A stretch of DNA of 64,000 nucleotides from Pedobacter sp. BMA (lineage in GTDB: Bacteria; Bacteroidota; Bacteroidia; Sphingobacteriales; Sphingobacteriaceae): positions 310,001 through 374,000 of the forward strand of contig NZ_LECU01000003.1 in NCBI RefSeq assembly GCF_001027745.1, in the 5' to 3' direction. Below are positions 9,656-21,611 of the stretch, piece by piece (the first letter of the stretch is position 1; every line of letters begins with the position of its first letter). Below the pieces are notes generated by a model that saw only the letters and a program-made list of their open reading frames with translations, was not told where the DNA came from and did not search any database. A program made the position numbers and the translations under genes.

Positions 9656-10266
9656 TGATCAGCATGAAAAGGTACAAACTAATTATATTGACATGTATTG
9701 TTTTCCCTATGGCCGCCCGGGCGCAGATTAAAATGAATATGAATTTGGCTACCTCGGCATTAAACAGCAATGTCACGCAGTCGGTTGTACTTAATACCGT
9801 AAATAATACCCAATCCGGTTATTCCAATAATCTGATAGAGACAGTATCTGGCAACCTCAGCGCATCTGCTGCAGGAGTAGTTAATTCTGGTGCGATGGTG
9901 AATACGTTTAATACCATTTCAAGCCGGTTTGGCTATTACTCCCCCTTCTATGCACAGCTTATTACTGTTGATATTTACAGCAGATACTATTTAAATGTTC
10001 CCATACATAAATACTTAGCTCCGTATGGTCAATATTACCTGCAGGATCCAAGAGTGGCGCAATCCATTTTAGATCAGGTGTTACCCGCTTACAGATACTT
10101 TGCAAACAATAAACCCGGGTATTTACCTTATCAGAGTGACAGGCCCGCCAGCGTACATATCGATGTTGGCGTCACAAAACCTGTATCGTTACAGGTTGAT
10201 CCGGCATATCAGGCGTACTGGCTTTACAATACGCGGTTTGTAAGAACTTTTTCGTTAACCTATTAA
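9652..10266 (+). CDS. Exported 204-residue protein of the giant-protein operon
   Basis: The ATG at 9652 overlaps the stop of the giant gene (ATGA), implying translational coupling. An ATG at 9664 (MKRYKLIILT) gives a cleaner signal peptide, and either may be used. After cleavage near ARAQ the mature part is about 175 residues, rich in Asn, Ser, Thr and Tyr, with many short aromatic segments. No Cys and no known domain are visible. It could be a small subunit or accessory of the giant protein. Family unrecognised. Confidence 0.7.
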   Translation: MMISMKRYKLIILTCIVFPMAARAQIKMNMNLATSALNSNVTQSVVLNTVNNTQSGYSNNLIETVSGNLSASAAGVVNSGAMVNTFNTISSRFGYYSPFYAQLITVDIYSRYYLNVPIHKYLAPYGQYYLQDPRVAQSILDQVLPAYRYFANNKPGYLPYQSDRPASVHIDVGVTKPVSLQVDPAYQAYWLYNTRFVRTFSLTY

Positions 10267-10276
10267 TTTGAATTTT

Positions 10277-12370
10277 ATGCATAAGCTGAGTTTTATCTTC
10301 GCGATATTATTTGTTTTTACACTGAGTACCAGGGCACAGGAAATCAAATCCGGAGATAGTGTAAAGTATGTAAATAAACTGCTGGTCATAAGCAAGTATA
10401 TTGGCGACTCTGTGGTAGTCCGGTGGACTGCACCAAGCTATCCTTTGTGGATGGCGGTACGCAAAGCGGGGGTTGAAGTTTTCCGGGCAGAATTTAATGC
10501 CACCACAAATTCTCTACAGGCGGAAACCAAATTAACGGTATCGCCGCTAAAACCAATGACTTTAGCCGCTATGAAGCTACATTTTAAACCCAATGATACA
10601 ACTGCAGCTATGGCCGCACAAATATTATATGGGGGTGTGCTGACTGGCAATCAAACCAGTAAAAATTTAGAAAACCTGGATTTACTGTCAGCTGATCAAT
10701 CCAACCGATTTGTTTATGCCACTTACCTTGCTGATCTGTATCCGGAAATCGCAAAAGCACTGGCTTTGCGTTTTGTGGATAAATCGGCACAAAAAGGAAA
10801 ATCTTATCTGTATTATCTTAAATCAGATATCAAAGGCATTAACGGAATGGGGCTTGAGGAAAGTGCAACAATGGTGAATACGACCACTTACATCAAGCCA
10901 GAGATTTTACATTCTGTAGATGCCATTGGGCTCGATAAAAATGTGAGGCTGTTTTGGAACAGACTTGAAGGAGACTCCAAATACACGGCCTATCAGATTG
11001 AACGAAAAGAAGCTAATAAGCCATATGTAAAAAGAACAACTACACCCTTTGTTAACCCCGATAACCCAAATGATGATAAGGATGATGAAAGTATTGTATT
11101 CATGGATAGTATTCCACAGAATTACATTCCTTACACTTATAAAATAAGAGGCATAACGGCCTTTGGTGAATTTGGAGAATGGGTTGAAATCAGCGTAAAG
11201 GGCAGAGACCTGACGCCTCCGGTAGCGCCCGCAAATGTAAATGCGGTTTCGCAAGGAGGTAAAAAAGTAAGAATCTCCTGGACAAAACCTTTTAAAGATA
11301 AAGATCTGGCAGGCTTTGTAATTGGAAGAAGCGATAATTATGAGGGGCCTTATACCCCTGTTGATGACAAGCTATATGGCATTGGAGATACATTTGCCTT
11401 TGATATGAATGCAGATGTGCATCAACGTAATTTCTATCTGGTTTCTGCGGTAGATACTGCTGGAAATGCATCAAGATCTCTCCCGGCTTATGTAACTATA
11501 GCAGATAGCACTGCACCGGCAAAGCCAATGGGTTTAACTGCGTTAATTGATTCGCTAGGTGTGGTAAAACTCCATTGGGATATGGGTACAGAGGCAGACT
11601 TATCTGGTTACAATATTTACCGTGCCAATAGTCCTAAAGAGCAATTTAGTGTAATAAATAAAGCGCAGGTTGCTGATAATAATTACATGGATATGGTGGA
11701 TATCAATTCGCTTACCAGCCATGCATACTATAAAATTGCAGCTTTAGACAAGACCAGTAACCCGAGCGCTTATTCTGAAATGATTGCCGTTAAAAAGCCC
11801 GACTATATTCCCCCTACCCCTCCTCAAATCTCTGATTTCTGGATTAGCGAAAACAGTGTGAAGCTTAAATTTATGCCCAGTAACAGCAGCGACCTGAAAG
11901 CCTATTTCATTTATAGGAAAACCGACACCGTTTTTGAAAAAATCGGAAGCCTTTCCAAACTTGATAGCATGTATACCGACTTAAAGCTTCCTGAAAAAAG
12001 GGTGTTATGGTATTCAATTGCCGCGGTAGACAGTTCGGGTTTGCTATCAGAGCAGTCTTTTCCACAAAGGATACTTTTGGCTACCAGGGCCGTGGATCTT
12101 CCGGAATTAAAGTTGAAAGCAGATAAAACAGATAAAGGAGTAGTGCTATCCTGGGATCAAAAAACTTCATTACCTGCCGGGGCTAAACTGATGTTATATA
12201 AAAGCTACGGAAATAATGAACTGGAGCAATACAAATTAATAGAGGATTTGAAGCTAAGCTTTACCGATCTGGAATATAGAAAAGGAGATGCGATAAAATA
12301 TGCAGTTCGCCTGCAGCTTCCAAACGGAAATATGAGTGTGCTTTCGAAGCCAATTGAAATCTCTATGTAA
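10277..12370 (+). CDS. Exported protein with several fibronectin type III-like modules
   Basis: A 697-residue protein, last of the four-gene operon. I start it at ATG 10277 (MHKLSFIFAILFVF) rather than the TTG three codons upstream because the signal peptide begins there; cleavage is likely after STRAQ. After a beta-rich N-terminal region of about 200 residues, roughly four FN3-like modules follow (about 205-310, 315-410, 412-510, 512-600), with typical boundaries such as TPPVAPANV, TAPAKPMGL and IPPTPPQI and a W or L at strand B. FN3 modules usually mediate protein-protein or glycan contacts. No catalytic motif is seen. A surface adhesin or spacer partner of the giant protein is plausible. 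Confidence 0.75.
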   Translation: MHKLSFIFAILFVFTLSTRAQEIKSGDSVKYVNKLLVISKYIGDSVVVRWTAPSYPLWMAVRKAGVEVFRAEFNATTNSLQAETKLTVSPLKPMTLAAMKLHFKPNDTTAAMAAQILYGGVLTGNQTSKNLENLDLLSADQSNRFVYATYLADLYPEIAKALALRFVDKSAQKGKSYLYYLKSDIKGINGMGLEESATMVNTTTYIKPEILHSVDAIGLDKNVRLFWNRLEGDSKYTAYQIERKEANKPYVKRTTTPFVNPDNPNDDKDDESIVFMDSIPQNYIPYTYKIRGITAFGEFGEWVEISVKGRDLTPPVAPANVNAVSQGGKKVRISWTKPFKDKDLAGFVIGRSDNYEGPYTPVDDKLYGIGDTFAFDMNADVHQRNFYLVSAVDTAGNASRSLPAYVTIADSTAPAKPMGLTALIDSLGVVKLHWDMGTEADLSGYNIYRANSPKEQFSVINKAQVADNNYMDMVDINSLTSHAYYKIAALDKTSNPSAYSEMIAVKKPDYIPPTPPQISDFWISENSVKLKFMPSNSSDLKAYFIYRKTDTVFEKIGSLSKLDSMYTDLKLPEKRVLWYSIAAVDSSGLLSEQSFPQRILLATRAVDLPELKLKADKTDKGVVLSWDQKTSLPAGAKLMLYKSYGNNELEQYKLIEDLKLSFTDLEYRKGDAIKYAVRLQLPNGNMSVLSKPIEISM

Positions 12371-12398
12371 GTTTACCCGTGATTTATTTTCAGGGCAA

Positions 12399-15300
12399 CT
12401 ACAATTCGTTCAGGTAAGTAAGGGGAAGGTTAAGGACTGCTATAGTGCCTGATTTACCCTCCTGAATAATTTCTTTAATTTCAAAGGAAGCGTTTGCGGC
12501 GAGGGTAAGGGCATTAATGGCCTGTATTCTATCTTCAATTCCCTTTATGGCAAGCGATTTTTGTTTTAGCATATTGTTTACCTTTTGACGCCTTGCTTTG
12601 CCGAGACCAATTCCGTTATCACTAACTGTAAAACATAAGAGGTTATCATTCTGAGTGAGGGTAACTTTAACAACACCATCTGCCTGCGGGTAATTCCTGA
12701 GCCCGTGGTGGATTGCATTTTCGATCAAAGGCTGGAATAACATTGGTGGAACGGTGAGCTTCGCCATATCGATGTGCTCATCGTAACTGAAATCGAAAGC
12801 AAACTGATTGCTAAACCGGACAGCCTCCAGCTCAGTGTAGAGCTGAATGGCCTTCCATTCCCGTTCGGCAGATACCAAACTCTGTGTTGAATTTTCCAAA
12901 ACCAGCCGGCAAAGGCTGGCAAATTTCTGTACCATTAAACTGGCTTGTTTTGCATCATGATCAACAATAAAAGACTCTATGGAATTTAATACATTGAAAA
13001 TAAAATGAGGATTCATTTGTGCCCTGATTGCAGTTAGTTCACTTTCTACAAGTTTTTGTCTGAATGATGACTCAGACCGAATAAAATCAATTCTTTTTCT
13101 TACTAGAAGAGTAACGATGGCGATAACTGTAAGGCCTGTTATAATTTTAAAAAGAAGTGTTTCATACCAGTGGGGCATAACGGTGATATACAATTTTTCC
13201 TCCCGGCTAAATACATTATCATTATTACTGCCTTTGATAGACAATTTATAGTCGCCCTCGGGAAGGCCTGCCAGGGCAATATCACCATTTTTGACCCTTT
13301 GCCAATGGGCATCGTTTCCAAGGCGATAGAAATAGCTGTTTTGTTGCGGTGCAGTGTAGTTACTGATAGTGAAATGAATATTGATAATTTTGGTTCCGGG
13401 TGAGAAGCTTATGGTTTTTTTTCTGTCTTTACCCTCAACCTGCTGCCTTTGTCCATCTGCACTTACACTTACCAGTACCACTTCGGGCATCATGGTATTT
13501 GTTTTTACCTGATAGGGATTGAAACGAGTAACAAAACCACTAAACCCTAAAAGGAAATTGCCTTTGCTATCTTTTTCAAAAAACCCATGTCCCTCATACT
13601 GAAAAGGAAGTCCGTTATTGATATTAAAGAAGGTGAATTTCTTTTTCCTATCGTACTTAATGATGCCTTGTTGAGATGGGATCCATAAATTGCCAAGTGA
13701 ATCTACCAGGATTCGTTTTAGATAGTTTTCTGGCAAGCCCATCTTGTTATTAATCAGTAAGCCTGTGCCGCTTGCTTTGTTTATTTTGACCAATCCAACA
13801 TCAGATACGGCCCATACCGTATTGTCGCTATCCTGTGTAAGATCAGTTACCCAGGTAACATTAACTTCTTTGCCTGAGGAATTACGAACAATGACTTTTT
13901 TGAAACAGTCTTGTTTTGGCAAATAATAACTGATTCCCCTTGTTGCTCCAACCCAGAGAATGTCGTCCTGATCCAGGTAACAGGCATATACTACACCATC
14001 AATCTTTTTTCCATCGGGTTTATAATTCTTCAAGAATTTGCCTTTAAGCGGATCGAATATATAGATGCCATTGCCACGTGCCCTAAGCCAGAACAACCCG
14101 TCTTTTCTTTTATAAATTTTTGATATTGCAAGGTTGCTTTTGTTGCTAAGATCTACATCCGGCAGAAAATAAGAATCATATTTGTTTATCTTTTTTCTAA
14201 TCAGTCCGGAGTCGGTGCTGAACCATAAACTACCTTTTTCATCCTTATAGATACTGTTCACTGATTTGCTCAATTCACTTTTAGCACCCGGGGGCACCTT
14301 TTCAAGGTGTTCTTTTAGATTCCATTCTTTATCGTATAAGTACACACCCTTGGCAAAGTACCCGGTGAGGTAAAACATATCCTCGGTTTCAAGCATGTTA
14401 TTTGGAAGTCCGAACAGCTTGGGATTCATAAAACCTGACTGCTGATAAAGTGGCAGGTTTTCGAAATTCTGCAAAAAGGGATCAATAATGTTGATACCCT
14501 CATCGGTTGATAGCCACAGCCTGTTTTGCTTGTCTTTTGCAATGTGATAGATTGTAAAGCCTTTGAGTGATGATGGGTTTAAGTGATCAAAACGATACTC
14601 CTTATACCGATTACTTTTTACATCCTTAAGAATTAAACCGCCTGCCGCTCCAATGCAGAGCCAGCTTTTATTCTGATTGTCTGTCCATTCAATAAGATCA
14701 TTTATTTTGGTATCATGTTCATTAAAAAGGTTTGGCATGATGCATTCAAATTTACGCGATTGAAAATCGAATACCCGTAACCCGCCTCCCTTGGTACCGA
14801 CATAAATTGCACCGTTGGCTGCCTGATAAAATGCAGTATTTAAACTCGCATTGTGCTGACTGTAAAATTCCAGTTGATGGCTTTTTTCATTAACCAGGTA
14901 TAAACCAAAGGCACTTAACGCCCAGATTCGATGTTTACGATCTTCTTTAACAATGGTAAAGGTGTTATGGTAATGATCCGGATCAGGAACATTTAGCGCC
15001 GGTGCAGCGTATGTAATAAATTGTTTGGTTTTTCGGTTAAATCGCTGTACACCTGCCCAGGTAGCTATCCATAATGTACCTTTGCTGTCTATAAGCGGAT
15101 AACACTTCTCATTGCTTGCCAAAGTGTTCCTGTTACCTGGCTGGTGGAAGTAATTTACTGACTTCCCGGTTTCGGGATTAAAATGTGATAAACCGTTCAA
15201 TGAGCCCAGCCATAAGGTATTATCGCGATCCTCGGTAATTGATTCCAGGGCATCATTCGCAATCGAAGTACTATCATCATCATCGTGATGGTAAACCGTT

Positions 15301-15503
15301 ACACCTGTTCCATCATATTTATTCAAACCCTTTGAGGTTGCAATCCACACTATACCATTCCGGGCAATGTAAACACTGCGAATGGCGTTGGTGCTCAACC
15401 CGTCCTTTACCGTTAACTGATTAAACTTTAAAGCAGGAAACTCCTGTGCGCGTGCAGACCAGCTGCAAATCATAACCGTGAAATAAAGAAAACAACATTT
15501 CAT
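12399..15503 (-). CDS. LytS-type sensor histidine kinase with periplasmic two-component propeller
   Basis: 1034 residues. Signal peptide or N-terminal anchor (1-20, ending ARAQ), then about 670 residues of repeats of the Reg_prop type (recurring LWIAT-x-x-G, LWLGSLNGLSHF, LWFSTDSGLIRK, IWALSAFGLYLV), which form paired beta-propellers that sense extracellular ligands. A Y_Y_Y-like Ig module (about 690-765), one membrane helix (about 775-795) and a His_kinase (LytS/YehU) domain follow: the phospho-acceptor is in MNPHFIFN (His about 833), with an N box PLIENAIHHG and a DNGIGLG G1 box. It phosphorylates the response regulator encoded one base upstream. This architecture is common in Bacteroidota, often for glycan sensing. 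The ligand is unknown. Confidence 0.92.
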   Translation of the reverse strand: MKCCFLYFTVMICSWSARAQEFPALKFNQLTVKDGLSTNAIRSVYIARNGIVWIATSKGLNKYDGTGVTVYHHDDDDSTSIANDALESITEDRDNTLWLGSLNGLSHFNPETGKSVNYFHQPGNRNTLASNEKCYPLIDSKGTLWIATWAGVQRFNRKTKQFITYAAPALNVPDPDHYHNTFTIVKEDRKHRIWALSAFGLYLVNEKSHQLEFYSQHNASLNTAFYQAANGAIYVGTKGGGLRVFDFQSRKFECIMPNLFNEHDTKINDLIEWTDNQNKSWLCIGAAGGLILKDVKSNRYKEYRFDHLNPSSLKGFTIYHIAKDKQNRLWLSTDEGINIIDPFLQNFENLPLYQQSGFMNPKLFGLPNNMLETEDMFYLTGYFAKGVYLYDKEWNLKEHLEKVPPGAKSELSKSVNSIYKDEKGSLWFSTDSGLIRKKINKYDSYFLPDVDLSNKSNLAISKIYKRKDGLFWLRARGNGIYIFDPLKGKFLKNYKPDGKKIDGVVYACYLDQDDILWVGATRGISYYLPKQDCFKKVIVRNSSGKEVNVTWVTDLTQDSDNTVWAVSDVGLVKINKASGTGLLINNKMGLPENYLKRILVDSLGNLWIPSQQGIIKYDRKKKFTFFNINNGLPFQYEGHGFFEKDSKGNFLLGFSGFVTRFNPYQVKTNTMMPEVVLVSVSADGQRQQVEGKDRKKTISFSPGTKIINIHFTISNYTAPQQNSYFYRLGNDAHWQRVKNGDIALAGLPEGDYKLSIKGSNNDNVFSREEKLYITVMPHWYETLLFKIITGLTVIAIVTLLVRKRIDFIRSESSFRQKLVESELTAIRAQMNPHFIFNVLNSIESFIVDHDAKQASLMVQKFASLCRLVLENSTQSLVSAEREWKAIQLYTELEAVRFSNQFAFDFSYDEHIDMAKLTVPPMLFQPLIENAIHHGLRNYPQADGVVKVTLTQNDNLLCFTVSDNGIGLGKARRQKVNNMLKQKSLAIKGIEDRIQAINALTLAANASFEIKEIIQEGKSGTIAVLNLPLTYLNEL

Positions 15504-15504
15504 G

Positions 15505-16227
15505 CTAGAAGAGTCTTTTCATCAGTTCATCTTTTCTAAGCGGAGACACCTCGACTTCAGCTCCGTCAGTAAATTCGAGCGTTCCCCCGTCTCCTTTTTT
15601 ATACTTCACCACATAATGTAAGTTTACAATTACCGATCTGCTGATCCGGATAAAATGCTCATCATCAAGCACAGCCTCGTACTCCTTCAATGTTTTAGAT
15701 ACCACAATTTTCCTTGAATCGGCCAGGATAAAAACACTGTAATTGCTCATTGCCTCCACTCTGGTGATGGTAGATTTTTCCACAAGATACACTCCCTCTG
15801 CAGTGATGAGGGACAAGCGGTGGCTGGAAAATTTGCCTGGTTTTTCTTCTCTTACGTTCGGTTTTCCGGATAAACGTTTTCTTAGCCGGTCAATGGCTTT
15901 TTGCAGTTCTTGCTGATCAACAGGTTTCAGAAGATAATCGACCGCACTCAAGCGCAAGGCCTCAAGAGTATAGTGCCCAAATGCCGTAGTAAAAATTACT
16001 TCAAACTTAAAAGTTCCCAAATGTTCAAGAAATTGAAAGCCATTCATTCCTGGCATTTCAACGTCTAAAAAAAGAACATCAGGCTTTATAGCTTCGATTG
16101 AAGCAAGCGCTAATACCGGATCGTTGAATACAGCTTCTACAGACAATACACCGGCAAACTCTTCAAGCTTGTGGCTTAAAAGTTTACTTCCCCTGATCTC
16201 GTCATCCAAAATAACTGCTTTTAACAT
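15505..16227 (-). CDS. LytTR-family response regulator
   Basis: 240 residues. Receiver domain 1-120 with acidic pair D8/D9, phospho-acceptor D55 (FLDVEMPG), a T79 switch residue and K99 (DYLLKP). A LytTR DNA-binding domain occupies about 130-238 (ITRVEAMSNYSVFILAD, then FIRISRSVIVNL). It is the first gene of a two-gene operon: the kinase ATG at 15503 lies one base after this stop, so it is its cognate regulator. LytTR proteins bind pairs of direct repeats about 21 bp apart; such a pair lies upstream of the operon at 2365 and a similar one upstream of 56987. Regulation of those targets is inferred. Confidence 0.93.
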   Translation of the reverse strand: MLKAVILDDEIRGSKLLSHKLEEFAGVLSVEAVFNDPVLALASIEAIKPDVLFLDVEMPGMNGFQFLEHLGTFKFEVIFTTAFGHYTLEALRLSAVDYLLKPVDQQELQKAIDRLRKRLSGKPNVREEKPGKFSSHRLSLITAEGVYLVEKSTITRVEAMSNYSVFILADSRKIVVSKTLKEYEAVLDDEHFIRISRSVIVNLHYVVKYKKGDGGTLEFTDGAEVEVSPLRKDELMKRLF

Positions 16228-16305
16228 CTTTGAGATTTGGTCTTAAATTTCGTCTATTTAATCTGGCTACACAAATTGCTGTCTGATAAAATGTTCAGCA
16301 ATTTA

Positions 16306-16333
16306 GTGACTAGTCTTTCGCCAGGCTAGTCAC
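16306..16333. promoter_or_regulatory. Perfect 8-bp inverted repeat upstream of the LytTR gene
   Basis: GTGACTAG (16306-16313) and CTAGTCAC (16326-16333) are exact inverted repeats separated by 12 bases, about 80-105 bp upstream of the regulator ATG at 16227. It could be an operator for a dimeric regulator or an RNA hairpin in a long leader. There is no U-tract, so it is unlikely to be a terminator. The rest of 16228-16599 shows no gene. Confidence 0.35.
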
Positions 16334-16599
16334 CTATTGCTTAAACCCTATTCAAAACTGATTACATCGTAAATAAGCGCTAAAAACAGATGCTTTTATC
16401 TGCTGCTTAGTAAATAAGTACTTATAATGAGTGAAACTGTGATTTGAATTAGCGAGCCTGGGTTAAAGAATTTTCTTTTACCATTTATATTAAGATTTAG
16501 CAAACCGGACTATCGGTTTTTAGCAAAATAAAGTCTATATTTACATACGTCGTCCCAACGCTTTTGATTTGCTTATTATTCACCCTATAGTAAGAAATT

Positions 16600-16767
16600 A
16601 TGAATACAGAAACTGATGCGCTTATTTTAGCTCAATGTCCCAAATGTAAAAGCAAAGAAACCAGAAGAGTAAACCGCGGTTCGCTATTAAAAAACCTGCT
16701 TCCCTTTTTACCCGCAAAACGTTTTAAATGTTATAGCTGCTACACCAAGTTTTATAAGTGGGGCTAG
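16600..16767 (+). CDS. 55-residue zinc-ribbon microprotein
   Basis: ATG 16600 to TAG 16767. The sequence has two CxxC knuckles, CPKC at 13-16 and CYSC at 44-47, separated by a basic, Leu-rich linker, and ends FYKWG. This is a compact zinc-ribbon fold expected to bind one zinc and possibly nucleic acid or a protein partner. It is a single gene between the LytTR regulator (divergent) and the beta-galactosidase (convergent, whose stop lies 24 bases away). The motif spacing and clean frame make it a convincing gene. Function unknown. Confidence 0.75.
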   Translation: MNTETDALILAQCPKCKSKETRRVNRGSLLKNLLPFLPAKRFKCYSCYTKFYKWG

Positions 16768-16791
16768 GCTGATCCGTAAAAGCAAAATACT

Positions 16792-19962
<3,171 letters not shown>

Positions 19963-20058
19963 CTAATCGGTAAAGAAAAGAATTTAATACCAAAATGGCT
20001 TCCATTTAATTAGCCACAACATGCATCATATTGATAAGGGGTGCTTCACACCTCTAAC

Positions 20059-20096
20059 AAAAAAGAAGCCTCACATCTATGAAAGGCTTCTTTTTT
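20059..20096 (-). terminator. Rho-independent terminator of the GDSL esterase gene
   Basis: AAAAAAGAAGCCT (20059-20071) pairs with AGGCTTCTTTTTT (20084-20096) around a 12-base loop. The symmetric A and T runs would let it work on either strand. It lies between the esterase stop (20141) and the beta-galactosidase start (19923), so it mainly ends the esterase transcript. Confidence 0.8.
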
Positions 20097-20140
20097 AATC
20101 ATTGGCTCCTCTGCTTAACTTAAGCAGAGGGATTTATAAA

Positions 20141-20827
20141 TTAAAGCTGATCTTTAAGTACTACCCATACATTTTCTGCTAAAATCTTATCTCCTTCCGC
20201 GGTAGGGTGTATGCCATCGGCCTGATTGAGTTTAGGAACGCCACCTACCTTATCTAGCAGAAATGGTACCAGGGCCATGTTATTCTTACGGGCAAGATCA
20301 GGAAATATATTCTTGAAATCATTCGCATATTTAGCACCAAAATTTGGAGGCATTTGCATGCCTGCCATCACCAGCTTCACATCTGGATATTTGGCCTTAA
20401 CCCGATCAATGATATCCTGAAGATTTTTAATGGTTTGTGCCACAGGCAGCCCCCTTAAGCCATCATTGGCACCCAGCTCTAATACAAAAACATCAACAGG
20501 TTGCTTTAATAGCCAGTCGATTCTTGATTTGCCACCAGCCGATGTTTCTCCGCTTAAACCGCCATTAATCACATTATAGGGTAAGTTTAACGAATCAATT
20601 CTGTTCTGAATCAGTGCAGGATAGGCTTCTGTAGGATCAAGTCCTAATCCGGCAGTTAAACTGGTGCCGAAAAACAGGATATTTTTAGTTTTGCCGGTTG
20701 CCTTCGGCGCAGATTGGTCAACTGAATCTAAATTTTTTTCATCATTGCCGTTGCTCTTTCTGTTTCCACATGCGGCAAACATAAAAACCAAAACAAATAG
20801 GCACGCAAAGCGTTTTCGTAACATCAT
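20141..20827 (-). CDS. tesA: TesA-like SGNH/GDSL arylesterase, lipoprotein
   Basis: 228 residues. The N-terminus is a lipoprotein signal with lipobox FAAC (Cys20), followed by a charged linker. SGNH motifs: block I FFGTSLTAG with nucleophile S56, block II Gly in NGGLSGE, block III ELGANDG, and block V DGIHP with D204 and H207. The family hydrolyses acyl-CoA, lysophospholipid or aryl esters. E. coli TesA is periplasmic; this one would be membrane-anchored. It is divergent from the YbbA/YbbP-like ABC genes, the same neighbourhood as in E. coli (tesA, ybbA, ybbP), which supports the family call. Confidence 0.9.
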   Translation of the reverse strand: MMLRKRFACLFVLVFMFAACGNRKSNGNDEKNLDSVDQSAPKATGKTKNILFFGTSLTAGLGLDPTEAYPALIQNRIDSLNLPYNVINGGLSGETSAGGKSRIDWLLKQPVDVFVLELGANDGLRGLPVAQTIKNLQDIIDRVKAKYPDVKLVMAGMQMPPNFGAKYANDFKNIFPDLARKNNMALVPFLLDKVGGVPKLNQADGIHPTAEGDKILAENVWVVLKDQL

Positions 20828-20921
20828 AACTAATTCTATCTCTAATAAAAAACCAGTAACTTAACAGGCAAAGCCAGGTTATGTTTGGCATCAATATCAC
20901 TCAAATCCCAATACAAGAAAT

Positions 20922-21611
20922 TTGGAAACCATATTAAACATTCGAAATGTAAGCAAAATTTACCAAAGCGCGGGCCAATCGCTCACAGTTCTGGATAACA
21001 TAAATTTTAATATAGAAAAAGGATCTACTGTAGCCATCACCGGGCCTTCAGGCAGTGGAAAAACAACATTACTGGGATTGTGTGCCGGCCTCGATCAGGC
21101 GAGCACGGGTTCGGTTGAACTTCATGGAATTGCCCTGGAAGCCCTTAATGAAGATGAACGGGCAGCGGTAAGAAACCAATATGTAGGCTTTATTTTTCAA
21201 AACTTTCAGCTTTTGCCTACCCTAACTGCTTTAGAAAACGTTATGGTTCCCCTGGAACTCAGAGGTGCAAAAAACATTCGCGACCATGCAATGGATTTGC
21301 TTGATAAAGTTGGATTGGCCGGAAGATCCCATCACTATCCTGTGCAACTTTCCGGAGGTGAACAACAACGCGTTTCGCTGGCAAGGGCCTTTTCCAGCAA
21401 GCCGGCTATTCTTTTTGCTGATGAGCCTACGGGAAACCTGGATGCTGAAACCAGTGAAAAAGTGATCAGGTTACTTTTCGACCTGAACAAAGATGCAGGA
21501 ACAACCCTGGTAATTGTAACTCACGACCTTGACCTGGCCGCGAGAACGGGAAGAATTATAAAAATTAAGGGCGGAACAGTCCTGTCAGATGAAAAAACCA
21601 ATGATGCCTGA
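20922..21611 (+). CDS. ybbA: ABC transporter ATPase, YbbA/LolD type
   Basis: 229 residues. Walker A GPSGSGKTT (about 40-48), Q-loop in FIFQNFQLLP, signature LSGGEQQR (about 143-150), Walker B ILFADEPTGNLD (about 164-175), H-loop VTHD. This is the MacB/LolD class that partners FtsX-like permeases. The only start in this frame is TTG at 20922: no in-frame ATG lies between the upstream stop (20862) and the conserved N-terminus METILNIRNV. The rare start may lower its translation. Its 3' end overlaps the permease gene by 23 bases. Confidence 0.92.
   Translation: METILNIRNVSKIYQSAGQSLTVLDNINFNIEKGSTVAITGPSGSGKTTLLGLCAGLDQASTGSVELHGIALEALNEDERAAVRNQYVGFIFQNFQLLPTLTALENVMVPLELRGAKNIRDHAMDLLDKVGLAGRSHHYPVQLSGGEQQRVSLARAFSSKPAILFADEPTGNLDAETSEKVIRLLFDLNKDAGTTLVIVTHDLDLAARTGRIIKIKGGTVLSDEKTNDA

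Noticed and set aside
16228..16599. A riboswitch or ncRNA in the LytTR leader
   Set aside because: Only a single inverted repeat is visible; no known aptamer signature can be recognised.
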